This document shows positions 38,222 through 52,500 of a stretch of 64,000 bases of DNA, in pieces. This DNA comes from Diadophis punctatus similis (lineage: Eukaryota; Chordata; Lepidosauria; Squamata; Dipsadidae). The notes beneath the pieces are model-generated. The model made no database searches. It had not been told where the DNA came from and worked only from the letters and a program-made list of their open reading frames with translations. Each line of letters starts with the position of its first letter. The first letter of the stretch is position 1. Both the position numbers and the translations under genes were made by a program. The stretch lies in assembly GCA_023053685.1 (NCBI GenBank), contig JALIGW010000059.1, positions 1,426,001 through 1,490,000 on the forward strand. Reading direction: 5' to 3'.

Positions 38222-41200
38222 CAGAAATGAAAAAGAAACACATATCCATGTTCCCCAGGGTGTGGAAAGCCAAATTACCACACTATTTTCAGCTCCTAGT
38301 TTTCCCTGAGGAATTAGCCAAAGCCGTATCTCATAATTTGCCTTAGGACTCAATTCAGCCAGAAAACTTCACTCTTGACACAGAGCTCAGAAATGAAAAA
38401 GAAATACATATTCATGTTAACTAGGGTCGGGAAAGCCAAATTTTCACACCATTTTCAGATCCGAGCATTCCCTGAGGAATTAGCCCAAGCCGTATCATAG
38501 AATTTACCTTACGACTCAATTCAGCCCGAAAACCTCTCTTTTGACACAGAGCTCAGAAATCAAAAAGAAACACATATCCATGTTCCCCAGGGTATGGAAA
38601 GCCGAATTCCCACACCATTTGCAGATCCGAGCTTTCCCTGAGGACTTAGCCCAAGGCGTTTCTCAGAATTTGCCATAGAACTCCATTCAGCCCGAAAACC
38701 TCACTTTTGACACAGAGCTCAGAAATGAAAAATAAACACATATCCATGTTCCCCAGGGTGTGGAAAGCCAAATTACCACACCATTTTCAGGTCCGAGTTT
38801 TCCCTGAGGAATTAGCCCAAGCCGTATCTCATAATTTGCCTTAGGACTCAATTATAACAGAAAACTTCACTTTTGACACAGAGCTCAGAAATGAAAAAGA
38901 AACACATATTCATGTTCTCCAGGGTCTGGAAAGCCGAATTCTGACACCATTTTCAGATCCGAGCTTTCCCTGAGGAGTTAGCCCAAGGCGTTTCTCAGAA
39001 TTTGCCATAGAACTCAATTCAGCCCGAAAACCTCACTTTTGACACAGAGCTCAGAAATGAAAAAGAAACACATATTCCTGTTCCCTAGGGTTCGGAAAGC
39101 CAAATTTTCACACCATATTCAGATCCGAGCTTTCCCTGAGGAGTTAGCCCAAGGCGTATCATAGAATTTACTTTAAGACTCAATTCACCCCGAAAACCTC
39201 ACTGTTGACACAGAGCTCAGAAATGAAAAAGAAACACAAATTCATGTTCCCTAGACTCTGGAAAGAAAAATCTCACACAATTTTTAGATCCGAACTTTCC
39301 CTGACGAGTTAGCCCAAGCCTTATCATAGAATTTGCCTTAGAACTCAATTCAGCCAGAAAACTTCCCTTTTGACACAGAGCTCAGAAATGAAAAAGAAAC
39401 ACATATTCATGTTCCCAGGGTCTGGAAAGCCAAATTCTCACACCATTTTCAGATCCGAGCTTTCCCTGAGGAATTAGCCCAAGGCGTTTCTCAGAATTTG
39501 CCATAGAACTCAATTTTTAGAGAAAACTTCACTTTTGACACAGAGCTCAGAAATGAAAAAGAAACACATATCCATGTTCCCCAGGGTGTGGAAAGCCAAA
39601 TTACCACACCATTTTCAGGTCCGAGTTTTCCCTGAGGAATTAGCCCAAGCCGTATCTCATAATTTGCCTTAGGACTCAATTATAACAGAAAACTTCACTT
39701 TTGACACATAGCTCAGAAATGAAAAAGAAACACATATTCATGTTCTCCAGGGTCTGGAAAGCCGAATTCTGACACCATTTTCAGATCCGAGCTTTCCCTG
39801 AGGAGTTAGCCCAAGGCGTTTCTCAGAATTTGCCATAGAACTCAATTCAGCCCGAAAACCTCACTTTTGACACAGAGCTCAGAAATGAAAAAGAAACACA
39901 TATTCCTGTTCCCTAGGGTTCGGAAAGCCAAATTCTCACACAATTTTCATATCCGAGCTTTCCCTGAGGAGTTAGCCCAAGCCTTATCATAGAATTTGCC
40001 TTTGGACTCAATTCAGCCCGAAAACCTCACTTTTGACACAGAGCTCAGAAATGAAAAAGAAACACATATCCATGTTCCCCAGGGTATGGAAAACCGAATT
40101 CCCACACCATTTGCCGATCCGAGCATTCCCTGAGGAATTAGCCCAAGCAGTATCATAGAATTTACCTTACGACTCAATTCAGCCCGAAAACCTCACTTTT
40201 GACACAGAGCTCAGAAATGAAAAAGAAACACATATCCATGTTCCCCAAGGTATGGAAAGCCGAATTCCCACACCATTTGCAGATCCGAGCTTTCCCTGAG
40301 GACTTAGCCCAAGGCGTTTCTCAGAATTTGCCATAGAACTCAATTCAGCCCGAAAACCTCACTTTTGACATAGAGCTCAGAAATGAAAAACAAACACATA
40401 TCCATGTTCCCCAGGGTGTGGAAAGCCAAATTACCACACCATTTTCAGGTCCGAGTTTTCCCTGAGGAATTAGCCCAAGCCGTATCTCATAATTTGCCTT
40501 AGAACTCAATTCACCCAGAAAACTTCCCTTTTGACACAGAGCTCAGAAATGAAAAAGAAACACATATTCATGTTCCCAGGGTCTGGAAAGCCAAATTCTC
40601 ACACCATTTTCAGATCCGAGCTTTCCCTGAGGAATTAGCCCAAGGCGTTTCTCAGAATTTGCCATAGAACTCAATTATAACAGAAAACTTCACTTTTGAC
40701 ACAGAGCTCAGAAATGAAATAGAAACACATATTCTTTCTTCCCTAGGCTCTGGAAAGACAAAATCTCACACAATTTTCAGATCCGAGCTTTCACTGAGGA
40801 GTTAGCCCAAGCCTTATCATAGAGTTTACCTTACGACTCAATTCAGCCCGAAAACCTCACTTTTGACACAGAGCTCAGAAATGAAAAAGAAACACATATC
40901 CATGTTCCGCAGGGTATGGAAAACCGAATTCCCACACCATTTACCGATCCGAGCATTCCCTGAGGAATTAGCCCAAGCCGTATCATAGAATTTACCTTAC
41001 GACTCAATTCAGCCCGAAAACCTCACTTTTGACCCAGAGCTCAGAAATGAAAAAGAAACACATATCCATGTTCCCCAGGGTCTGGAAAGGCAAAATCTCA
41101 CAAAATTTTCAGATCCAAGCATTCCCTGAGGAATTAGCCCAAGCCGTATCATAGAATTTACCTTACGACTCAATTCAGCCTGAAAACCTCTCTTTTGACA

Positions 41201-42234
41201 CAGAGCTCAGAAATCAAAAAGAAACACATATCCATGTTCCCCAGGGTATGGAAAGCCGAATTCCCACACCATTTGCAGATCTGAGCTTTCCCTGAGGACT
41301 TAGCCCAAGGCGTTTCTCAGAATTTGCCATAGAACTCAATTCAGCCCGAAAACCTCACTTTTGACATAGAGCTCAGAAATGAAAAAGAAACACATATCCA
41401 TGTTCCCCAGGGTGTGGAAAGCCAAATTACCACACCATTTTCAGGTCCGAGTATTCCCTGAGGAATTAGCCCAAGCCGTATCTCATAATTTGCCTTAGGA
41501 CTCAATTATAACAGAAAACTTCACTTTTGACACATAGCTCAGAAATGAAAAAGAAACACATATTCATGTTCTCCAGGGTCTGGAAAGCTGAATTCTCACA
41601 CCATTTTCAGATCTGAGCTTTCCCTGCGGAGTTAGCCCAAGCCGTATCTCATAATTTGCCTTAGGATTCAATTCAACCAGAAAACTTCACTTTTGACACA
41701 GAGCTCAGAAATGAAAGAGAAACACATATTCATGTTCCCCAGGGTCTGGAAAGCCAAAATCTCACAAAATTTTCAGATCCAAGCATTCCCTGAGGAATTA
41801 GCCCAAGCCGTATCATAGAATTTACCTTACGACTCAATTCAGCCCGAAAACCTCTGTTTTGACACAGAGCTCAGAAATCAAAAAGAAACACATATCCATG
41901 TTCCCCAGGGTATGGAAAGCCGAATTCCCACACCATTTGCAGATCCGAGCTTTCCCTGAGGACTTAGCCCAAGGCGTTTCTCAGAATTTGCCATAGAACT
42001 CAATTCAGCCCGAAAACCTCACTTTTGACATAGAGCTCAGAAATGAAAAACAAACACATATCCATGTTCCCCAGGGTGTGGAAAGCCAAATTACCACACC
42101 ATTTTCAGGTCCGAGTTTTCCCTGAGGAATTAGCCCAAGCCGTATCTCATAATTTGCCTTAGGACTCAATTATAACAGAAAACTTCACTTTTGACACAGA
42201 GCTCAGAAATGAAAAAGAAACACATATTCATGTT
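38222..42234. repeat. second 24-monomer tandem block, copy 2
   Basis: Downstream copy of 34240-38221. The only internal difference I noticed is CCGAGTATTCC near 41450, where copy 1 reads CCGAGTTTTCC. The match runs about 30 bases beyond one unit and ends where CATGTTCTCC replaces CATGTTCCCC. The right part also belongs to the block shared with 24462-26598. Confidence 0.88.
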
Positions 42235-43553
42235 CTCCAGGGTCTGGAAAGCCGAATTCTGACACCATTTTCAGATCCGAGCTTTCCCTGAGGAGTTAGC
42301 CCAAGGCGTTTCTCAGAATTTGCCATAGAACTCAATTCAGCCCGAAAACCTCACTTTTGACACAGAGCTCAGAAATGAAAAAGAAACACATATTCCTGTT
42401 CCCTAGGGTTCGGAAAGCCAAATTTTCACACCATATTCAGATCCGAGCTTTCCCTGAGGAGTTAGCCCAAGGCGTATCATAGAATTTACTTTAAGACTCA
42501 ATTCACCCCGAAAACCTCACTGTTGACACAGAGCTCAGAAATGAAAAAGAAACACATATTCATGTTCTCCAGGGTCTGGAAAGCCGAATTCTGACACCAT
42601 TTTCAGGTCCGAGCTCTCCCTGAGGAATTAGCCCAAGGCGTTTCTCAGAATTTGCCATAGAACTCAATTATATCAGAAAACTTCACTTTTGACACAGAGC
42701 TCAGAAATGAAATAGAAACACATATTCTTGTTCCCTAGGCTCTGGAAAGACAAAATCTCACACAATTTTCAGATCCGAGCTTTCCCTGAGGAGTTAGCCC
42801 AAGCCTTATCATAGAATTTGCCTTAGAACTCAATTCAGCCAGAAAACTTCCCTTTTGACACAGAGCTCAGAAATGAAAAAGAAACACATATTCATGTTCC
42901 CAGGGTCTGGAAAGCCAAATTCTCACACCATTTTCAGATCTGAGCTTTCCCTGAGGAATTAGCCCAAGGCGTTTCTCAGAATTTGCAATAGAACTCAATT
43001 ATAACAGAAAACTTCACTTTTGACACAGAGCTCAGAAATGAAATAGAAACACATATTCTTGTTCCCCAGGCTCTGGAAAGACAAAATCTCACACAATTTT
43101 CAGATCCGAGCTTTCCCTGAGGAGTTAGCCCAAGCCTTATCATAGAATTTGCCTTTGCACTCAATTCAGCCCGAAAACCTCACTTTTGACACAGAGCTCA
43201 GAAATGAAAAAGAAACACATATCCATGTTCCGCAGGGTATGGAAAACCGAATTCCCACACCATTTACCGATCCGAGCATTCCCTGAGGAATTAGCCCAAG
43301 CCGTATCATAGAATTTACCTTACGACTCAATTCAGCCCGAAAACCTCACTTTTGACACAGAGCTCAGAAATGAAAAAGAAACACATATCCATGTTCCCCA
43401 GGGTCTGGAAAGGCAAAATCTCACAAAATTTTCAGATCCAAGCATTCCCTGAGGAATTAGCCCAAGCCGTATCCTAGAATTTACCTTACGACTCAATTCA
43501 GCCCGAAAACCTCTCTTTTGACACAGAGCTCAGAAATCAAAAAGAAACACATA
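41416..43553. repeat. 13-monomer block shared with 24462-26598, right copy
   Basis: Partner of 24462-26598 at an offset of about 16,955 bp. It spans the end of the 3,982-bp tandem pair and the start of the following mosaic, so its boundaries do not coincide with the tandem unit. Point differences include CAGGTCCGAGCTC near 42604 (partner CAGATCCGAGCTC), GTTCCCCAGGC near 43060 (partner GTTCCCTAGGC) and CCTTTGCACTC near 43152. Confidence 0.8.
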
Positions 43554-46054
43554 TCCATGTTCCCCAGGGTATGGAAAGCCGAATTCCCACACCATTTTCA
43601 GGTCCGAGTTTTCCCTGAGGAATTAGCCCAAGCCGTATCTCATAATTTGCCTTAGGACTCAATTATAACAGAAAACTTCACTTTTGACACATAGCTCAGA
43701 AATGAAAAAGAAACACATATTCATGTTCTCCAGGGTCTGGAAAGCTGAATTCTCACACCATTTTCAGATCTGAGCTTTCCCTGCGGAGTTAGCCCAAGCC
43801 GTATCTCATAATTTGCCTTAGGATTCAATTCAACCAGAAAACTTCACTTTTGACACAGAGCTCAGAAATGAAAAAGAAACACATATTCATGTTCCCCAGG
43901 GTCTGGAAAGCCAAAATCTCACAAAATTTTCAGATCCAAGCATTCCCTGAGGAATTAGCCCAAGCCGTATCATAGAATTTACCTTACGACTCAATTCAGC
44001 CCGAAAACCTCACTTTTGACACATAGCTCAGAAATGAAAAAGAAACACATATTCATGTTCTCCAGGGTCTGGAAAGCCGAATTCTGACACCATTTTCAGA
44101 TCCGAGCTTTCCCTGAGGAGTTAGCCCAAGGCGTTTCTCAGAATTTGCCATAGAACTCAATTCAGCCCGAAAACCTCACTTTTGACACAGAGCTCAGAAA
44201 TGAAAAAGAAACACATATTCCTGTTCCCTAGGGTTCGGAAAGCCAAATTCTCACACAATTTTCATATCCGAGCTTTCCCTGAGGAGTTAGCCCAAGCCTT
44301 ATCATAGAATTTGCCTTTGGACTCAATTCAGCCCGAAAACCTCACTTTTGACACAGAGCTCAGAAATGAAAAAGAAACACATATCCATGTTCCCCAGGGT
44401 ATGGAAAACCGAATTCCCACACCATTTGCCGATCCGAGCATTCCCTGAGGAATTAGCCCAAGCAGTATCATAGAATTTACCTTACGACTCAATTCAGCCC
44501 GAAAACCTCACTTTTGACACAGAGCTCAGAAATGAAAAAGAAACACATATCCATGTTCCCCAAGGTATGGAAAGCCGAATTCCCACACCATTTGCAGATC
44601 CGAGCTTTCCCTGAGGACTTAGCCCAAGGCGTTTCTCAGAATTTGCCATAGAACTCAATTCAGCCCGAAAAACTCAATTTTGACATAGAGCTCAGAAATG
44701 AAAAACAAACACATATCCATGTTCCCCAGGGTGTGGAAAGCCAAATTACCACACCATTTTCAGGTCCGAGTTTTCCCTGAGGAATTAGCCCAAGCCGTAT
44801 CTCATAATTTGCCTTAGAACTCAATTCACCCAGAAAACTTCCCTTTTGACACAGAGCTCAGAAATGAAATAGAAACACATATTCTTTCTTCCCTAGGCTC
44901 TGGAAAGACAAAATCTCACACAATTTTCAGATCCGAGCTTTCACTGAGGAGTTAGCCCAAGCCTTATCATAGAATTTGCCTTTGCACTCAATTCAGCCCG
45001 AAAACCTCACTTTTGACACAGAGCTCAGAAATGAAAAAGAAACACATATCCATGTTCCGCAGGGTATGGAAAACCGAATTCCCACACCATTTACCGATCC
45101 GAGCATTCCCTGAGGAATTAGCCCAAGCCGTATCATAGAATTTACCTTACGACTCAATTCAGCCCGAAAACCTCACTTTTGACCCAGAGCTCAGAAATGA
45201 AAAAGAAACACATATCCATGTTCCCCAGGGTCTGGAAAGGCAAAATCTCACAAAATTTTCAGATCCAAGCATTCCCTGAGGAATTAGCCCAAGCCGTATC
45301 ATAGAATTTACCTTACGACTCAATTCAGCCTGAAAACCTCTCTTTTGACACAGAGCTCAGAAATCAAAAAGAAACACATATCCATGTTCCCCAGGGTATG
45401 GAAAGCCGAATTCCCACACCATTTACCGATCCGAGCATTCCCTGAGGAATTAGCCCAAGCCGTATCATAGAATTTACCTTACGACTCAATTCAGCCCGAA
45501 AACCTCACTTTTGACACAGAGCTCAGAAATGAAAAAGAAACACATATTCATGTTCCCCAGGGTCTGGAAAGCCAAAATCTCACAAAATTTTCAGATCCAA
45601 GCATTCCCTGAGGAATTAGCCCAAGCCGTATCATAGAATTTACCTTACGACTCAATTCAGCCCGAAAACCTCTCTTTTGACACAGAGCTCAGAAATCAAA
45701 AAGAAACACATATCCATGTTCCCCAGGGTATGGAAAGCCGAATTCCCACACCATTTGCAGATCTGAGCTTTCCCTGAGGACTTAGCCCAAGGCGTTTCTC
45801 AGAATTTGCCATAGAACTCAATTCAGCCCGAAAACCTCACTTTTGACATAGAGCTCAGAAATGAAAAAGAAACACATATTCATGTTCCCCAGGGTCTGGA
45901 AAGCAAAAATCTCACAAAATTTTCAGATCCAAGCATTCCCTGAGGACTTAGCCCAAGGCGTTTCTCAGAATTTGCCATAGAACTCAATTCAGCCCGAAAA
46001 CCTCACTTTTGACATAGAGCTCAGAAATGAAAAACAAACACATATCCATGTTCA
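42235..46054. repeat. mosaic satellite segment
   Basis: About 23 monomers. The first part repeats the interior of 34903 onward at 7,300 bp and then 24462-26598. From 43967 it holds the block that reappears at 61390-64000. Short of the GTTAACT and 5-bp insertion monomers. Nothing but satellite is visible. Confidence 0.82.
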
Positions 46055-46577
46055 CCAGGGTGTGGAAAGCCAAATTACCACACCATTTTCAGGTCCGAGT
46101 TTTCCCTGAGGAATTAGCCCAAGCCGTATCTCATAATTTGCCTTAGGACTCAATTATAACAGAAAACTTCACTTTTGACACAGAGCTCAGAAATGAAAAA
46201 GAAACACATATTCATGTTCTCCAGGGTCTGGAAAGCCGAATTCTGACACCATTTTCAGATCCGAGCTCTCCCTGAGGAATTAGCCCAAGGCGTTTCTCAG
46301 AATTTGCCATAGAACTCAATTATAACAGAAAACTTCACTTTTGACACAGAGCTCAGAAATGAAATAGAAACACATATTCTTGTTCCCTAGGCTCTGGAAA
46401 GACAAAATCTCACACAATTTTCAGATCCGAGCTTTCCCTGAGGAGTTAGCCCAAGCCTTATCATAGAATTTGCCTTAGAACTCAATTCAGCCAGAAAACT
46501 TCCCTTTTGACACAGAGCTCAGAAATGAAATAGAAACACATATTCATGTTCCCAGGGTCTGGAAAGCCGAAATCTCA
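43967..46577. repeat. 2.6-kb block shared with 61390-64000, left copy
   Basis: Matches the last 2,611 bases of the window at a constant offset of 17,423 bp (105 x 166 minus 7). GACACATAGC at 44018 aligns with 61441, and GGAAAGCCGA at 46561 with 63984. One visible difference is GACCCAGAG near 45181, against GACACAGAG in the partner. The right limit is set by the window end, not by divergence. Confidence 0.85.
45412..46473. repeat. block duplicated at 48399-49460 (18-monomer offset), left copy
   Basis: Order of variants repeats 2,987 bp downstream (18 x 166 minus 1), including the unusual monomer CTGGAAAGC(A/G)AAAATCTCAC and the CATGTTCACCAGGG monomer. This copy has GAAAGCAAAAATC near 45897, where the partner has GAAAGCGAAAATC. 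The match ends where this copy reads CCTTAGAACTC and the other CCTTTGGACTC. Confidence 0.72.
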
Positions 46578-49500
46578 CAAAATTTTCAGATCCAAGCATT
46601 CCCTGAGGAATTAGCCCAAGCCGTATCATAGAATTTACCTTACGACTCAATTCAGCCCGAAAACCTCACTTTTGACATAGAGCTCAGAAATGAAAAACAA
46701 ACACATATCCATGTTCCCCAGGGTATGGAAAGCCGAATTCCCACACCATTTGCAGATCCGAGCTTTCCCTGAGGACTTAGCCCAAAGCGTTTCTCAGAAT
46801 TTGCCATAGAACTCAATTCAGCCCGAAAACCTCACTTTTGACATAGAGCTCAGAAATGAAAAACAAACACATATCCATGTTCCCCAGGGTGTGGAAAGCC
46901 AAATTACCACACCATTTTCAGGTCCGAGTTTTCCCTGAGGAATTAGCCCAAGCCGTATCTCATAATTTGCCTTAGGACTCAATTATAACAGAAAACTTCA
47001 CTTTTGACACATAGCTCAGAAATGAAAAAGAAACACATATTCATGTTCTCCAGGGTCTGGAAAGCTGAATTCTCACACCATTTTCAGATCTGAGCTTTCC
47101 CTGCGGAGTTAGCCCAAGCCGTATCTCATAATTTGCCTTAGGATTCAATTCAACCAGAAAACTTCACTTTTGACACAGAGCTCAGAAATGAAAAAGAAAC
47201 ACATATTCATATTCCCCAGGGTCTGGAAAGCCAAAATCTCACAAAATTTTCAGATCCAAGCATTCCCTGAGGAATTAGCCCAAGCCGTATCATAGAATTT
47301 ACCTTACGACTCAATTCAGCCCGAAAACCTCTCTTTTGACACAGAGCTCAGAAATCAAAAAGAAACACATATCCATGTTCCCCAGGGTATGGAAAGCCGA
47401 ATTCCCACACCATTTGCAGATCCGAGCTTTCCCTGAGGACTTAGCCCAAGGCGTTTCTCAGAATTTGCCATAGAACTCAATTCAGCCCGAAAACCTCACT
47501 TTTGACATAGAGCTCAGAAATGAAAAACAAACACATATCCATGTTCCCCAGGGTGTGGAAAGCCAAATTACCACACCATTTTCAGGTCCGAGTTTTCCCT
47601 GAGGAATTAGCCCAAGCCGTATCTCATAATTTGCCTTAGGACTCAATTATAACAGAAAACTTCACTTTTGACACAGAGCTCAGAAATGAAAAAGAAACAC
47701 ATATTCATGTTCTCCAGGGTCTGGAAAGCCGAATTCTGACACCATTTTCAGATCCGAGCTTTCCCTGAGGAGTTAGCCCAAGGCGTTTCTCAGAATTTGC
47801 CATAGAACTCAATTCAGCCCGAAAACCTCACTTTTGACACAGAGCTCAGAAATGAAAAAGAAACACATATTCCTGTTCCCAAGGGTTCGGAAAGCCAAAT
47901 TTTCACACCATATTCAGATCCGAGCTTTCCCTGAGGAGTTAGCCCAAGGCGTATCATAGAATTTACTTTAAGACTCAATTCACCCCGAAAACCTCACTGT
48001 TGACACAGAGCTCAGAAATGAAAAAGAAACACATATTCATGTTCTCCAGGGTCTGGAAAGCCAAATTCTGACACCATTTTCAGATCCGAGCTCTCCCTGA
48101 GGAATTAGCCCAAGGCGTTTCTCAGAATTTGCCATAGAACTCAATTATAACAGAAAACTTCACTTTTGACACAGAGCTCAGAAATGAAATAGAAACACAT
48201 ATTCTTGTTCCCTAGGCTCTGGAAAGACAAAATCTCACATAATTTTCAGATCCGAGCTTTCCCTGAGGAGTTAGCCCAAGCCTTATCATAGAATTTGCCT
48301 TAGAACTCAATTCAGCCAGAAAACTTCCCTTTTGACACAGAGCTCAGAAATGAAAAAGAAACACATATCCATGTTCCGCAGGGTATGGAAAACCGAATTC
48401 CCACACCATTTACCGATCCGAGCATTCCCTGAGGAATTAGCCCAAGCCGTATCATAGAATTTACCTTACGACTCAATTCAGCCCGAAAACCTCACTTTTG
48501 ACACAGAGCTCAGAAATGAAAAAGAAACACATATTCATGTTCCCCAGGGTCTGGAAAGCCAAAATCTCACAAAATTTTCAGATCCAAGCATTCCCTGAGG
48601 AATTAGCCCAAGCCGTATCATAGAATTTACCTTACGACTCAATTCAGCCCGAAAACCTCTCTTTTGACACAGAGCTCAGAAATCAAAAAGAAACACATAT
48701 CCATGTTCCCCAGGGTATGGAAAGCCGAATTCCCACACCATTTGCAGATCTGAGCTTTCCCTGAGGACTTAGCCCAAGGCGTTTCTCAGAATTTGCCATA
48801 GAACTCAATTCAGCCCGAAAACCTCACTTTTGACATAGAGCTCAGAAATGAAAAAGAAACACATATTCATGTTCCCCAGGGTCTGGAAAGCGAAAATCTC
48901 ACAAAATTTTCAGATCCAAGCATTCCCTGAGGACTTAGCCCAAGGCGTTTCTCAGAATTTGCCATAGAACTCAATTCAGCCCGAAAACCTCACTTTTGAC
49001 ATAGAGCTCAGAAATGAAAAACAAACACATATCCATGTTCACCAGGGTGTGGAAAGCCAAATTACCACACCATTTTCAGGTCCGAGTTTTCCCTGAGGAA
49101 TTAGCCCAAGCCGTATCTCATAATTTGCCTTAGGACTCAATTATAACAGAAAACTTCACTTTTGACACAGAGCTCAGAAATGAAAAAGAAACACATATTC
49201 ATGTTCTCCAGGGTCTGGAAAGCCGAATTCTGACACCATTTTCAGATCCGAGCTCTCCCTGAGGAATTAGCCCAAGGCGTTTCTCAGAATTTGCCATAGA
49301 ACTCAATTATAACAAAAAACTTCACTTTTGACACAGAGCTCAGAAATGAAATAGAAACACATATTCTTGTTCCCTAGGCTCTGGAAAGACAAAATCTCAC
49401 ACAATTTTCAGATCCGAGCTTTCCCTGAGGAGTTAGCCCAAGCCTTATCATAGAATTTGCCTTTGGACTCAATTCAGCCCGAAAACCTCACTTTTGACAC

Positions 49501-52500
49501 AGAGCTCAGAAATGAAAAAGAAACACATATCCATGTTCCGCAGGGTATGGAAAACCGAATTCCCACACCATTTACCGATCCGAGCATTCCCTGAGGAATT
49601 AGCCCAAGCCGTATCATAGAATTTACCTTACGACTCAATTCAGCCCGAAAACCTCACTTTTGACACAGAGCTCAGAAATGAAAAAGAAACACATATCCAT
49701 GTTCCCCAGGGTCTGGAAAGGCAAAATCTCACAAAATTTTCAGATCCAAGCATTCCCTGAGGAATTAGCCCAAGCCGTATCATAGAATTTACCTTACGAC
49801 TCAATTCAGCCCGAAAACCTCACTTTTGACACAGAGCTCAGAAATCAAAAAGAAACACATATCCATGTTCCCCAGGGTATGGAAAGCCGAATTCCCACAC
49901 CATTTGCAGATCTGAGCTTTCCCTGAGGACTTAGCCCAAGGCGTTTCTCAGAATTTGCCATAGAACTCAATTCAGCCCGAAAACCTCACTTTTGACATAG
50001 AGCTCAGAAATGAAAAAGAAACACATATTCATGTTCCCCAGGGTCTGGAAAGCGAAAATCTCACAAAATTTTCAGATCCAAGCATTCCCTGAGGAATTAG
50101 CCCAAGGCGTTTCTCAGAATTTGCCATAGAACTCAATTATAACAGAAAACTTCACTTTTGACACAGAGCTCAGAAATGAAATAGAAACACATATTCTTGT
50201 TCCCTAGGCTCTGGAAAGACAAAATCTCACACAATTTTCAGATCCGAGCTTTCCCTGAGGAGTTAGCCAAAGGCCTATCTCAGAATTTGCCATAGAAATC
50301 AATTCAGCCAGAAACTTCACTTTTGACACAGAGGTCAGAAATGAAAAAGAAACACATATCCATGTTCCCCAGGGTGTGGAAAGCCAAATTACCACACTAT
50401 TTTCAGCTCCTAGTTTTCCCTGAGGAATTAGCCAAAGCCGTATCTCATAATTTGCCTTAGGACTCAATTCAGCCAGAAAACTTCACTCTTGACACAGAGC
50501 TCAGAAATGAAAAAGAAATACATATTCATGTTAACTAGGGTCGGGAAAGCCAAATTTTCACACCATTTTCAGATCCGAGCATTCCCTGAGGAATTAGCCC
50601 AAGCCGTATCATAGAATTTACCTTACGACTCAATTCAGCCCGAAAACCTCTCTTTTGACACAGAGCTCAGAAATCAAAAAGAAACACATATCCATGTTCC
50701 CCAGGGTATGGAAAGCCGAATTCCCACACCATTTGCAGATCCGAGCTTTCCCTGAGGACTTAGCCCAAGGCGTTTCTCAGAATTTGCCATAGAACTCCAT
50801 TCAGCCCGAAAACCTCACTTTTGACACAGAGCTCAGAAATGAAAAATAAACACATATCCATGTTCCCCAGGGTGTGGAAAGCCAAATTACCACACCATTT
50901 TCAGGTCCGAGTTTTCCCTGAGGAATTAGCCCAAGCCGTATCTCATAATTTGCCTTAGGACTCAATTATAACAGAAAACTTCACTTTTGACACAGAGCTC
51001 AGAAATGAAAAAGAAACACATATTCATGTTCTCCAGGGTCTGGAAAGCCGAATTCTGACACCATTTTCAGATCCGAGCTTTCCCTGAGGAGTTAGCCCAA
51101 GGCGTTTCTCAGAATTTGCCATAGAACTCAATTCAGCCCGAAAACCTCACTTTTGACACAGAGCTCAGAAATGAAAAAGAAACACATATTCCTGTTCCCT
51201 AGGGTTCGGAAAGCCAAATTTTCACACCATATTCAGATCCGAGCTTTCCCTGAGGAGTTAGCCCAAGGCGTATCATAGAATTTACTTTAAGACTCAATTC
51301 ACCCCGAAAACCTCACTGTTGACACAGAGCTCAGAAATGAAAAAGAAACACAAATTCATGTTCCCTAGACTCTGGAAAGAAAAATCTCACACAATTTTTA
51401 GATCCGAACTTTCCCTGACGAGTTAGCCCAAGCCTTATCATAGAATTTGCCTTAGAACTCAATTCAGCCAGAAAACTTCCCTTTTGACACAGAGCTCAGA
51501 AATGAAAAAGAAACACATATTCATGTTCCCAGGGTCTGGAAAGCCAAATTCTCACACCATTTTCAGATCCGAGCTTTCCCTGAGGAATTAGCCCAAGGCG
51601 TTTCTCAGAATTTGCCATAGAACTCAATTTTTAGACAAAACTTCACTTTTGACACAGAGCTCAGAAATGAAAAAGAAACACATATCCATGTTCCCCAGGG
51701 TGTGGAAAGCCAAATTACCACACCATTTTCAGGTCCGAGTTTTCCCTGAGGAATTAGCCCAAGCCGTATCTCATAATTTGCCTTAGGACTCAATTATAAC
51801 AGAAAACTTCACTTTTGACACATAGCTCAGAAATGAAAAAGAAACACATATTCATGTTCTCCAGGGTCTGGAAAGCCGAATTCTGACACCATTTTCAGAT
51901 CCGAGCTTTCCCTGAGGAGTTAGCCCAAGGCGTTTCTCAGAATTTGCCATAGAACTCAATTCAGCCCGAAAACCTCACTTTTGACACAGAGCTCAGAAAT
52001 GAAAAAGAAACACATATTCCTGTTCCCTAGGGTTCGGAAAGCCAAATTCTCACACAATTTTCATATCCGAGCTTTCCCTGAGGAGTTAGCCCAAGCCTTA
52101 TCATAGAATTTGCCTTTGGACTCAATTCAGCCCGAAAACCTCACTTTTGACACAGAGCTCAGAAATGAAAAAGAAACACATATCCATGTTCCCCAGGCTA
52201 TGGAAAACCGAATTCCCACACCATTTGCCGATCCGAGCATTCCCTGAGGAATTAGCCCAAGCAGTATCATAGAATTTACCTTACGACTCAATTCAGCCCG
52301 AAAACCTCACTTTTGACACAGAGCTCAGAAATGAAAAAGAAACACATATCCATGTTCCCCAGGGTGTGGAAAGCCAAATTACCACACCATTTTCAGGTCC
52401 GAGTTTTCCCTGAGGAATTAGCCCAAGCCGTATCTCATAATTTGCCTTAGAACTCAATTCACCCAGAAAACTTCCCTTTTGACACAGAGCTCAGAAATGA

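Noticed and set aside
50204..50467. 87-codon and 62-codon minus-strand frames in the right half (for example 50204-50467, 57504-57767, 35509-35697, 51605-51793)
   Set aside because: Same satellite read-through; copies are spaced by the block offsets 3,982, 3,998 and 7,300 bp.
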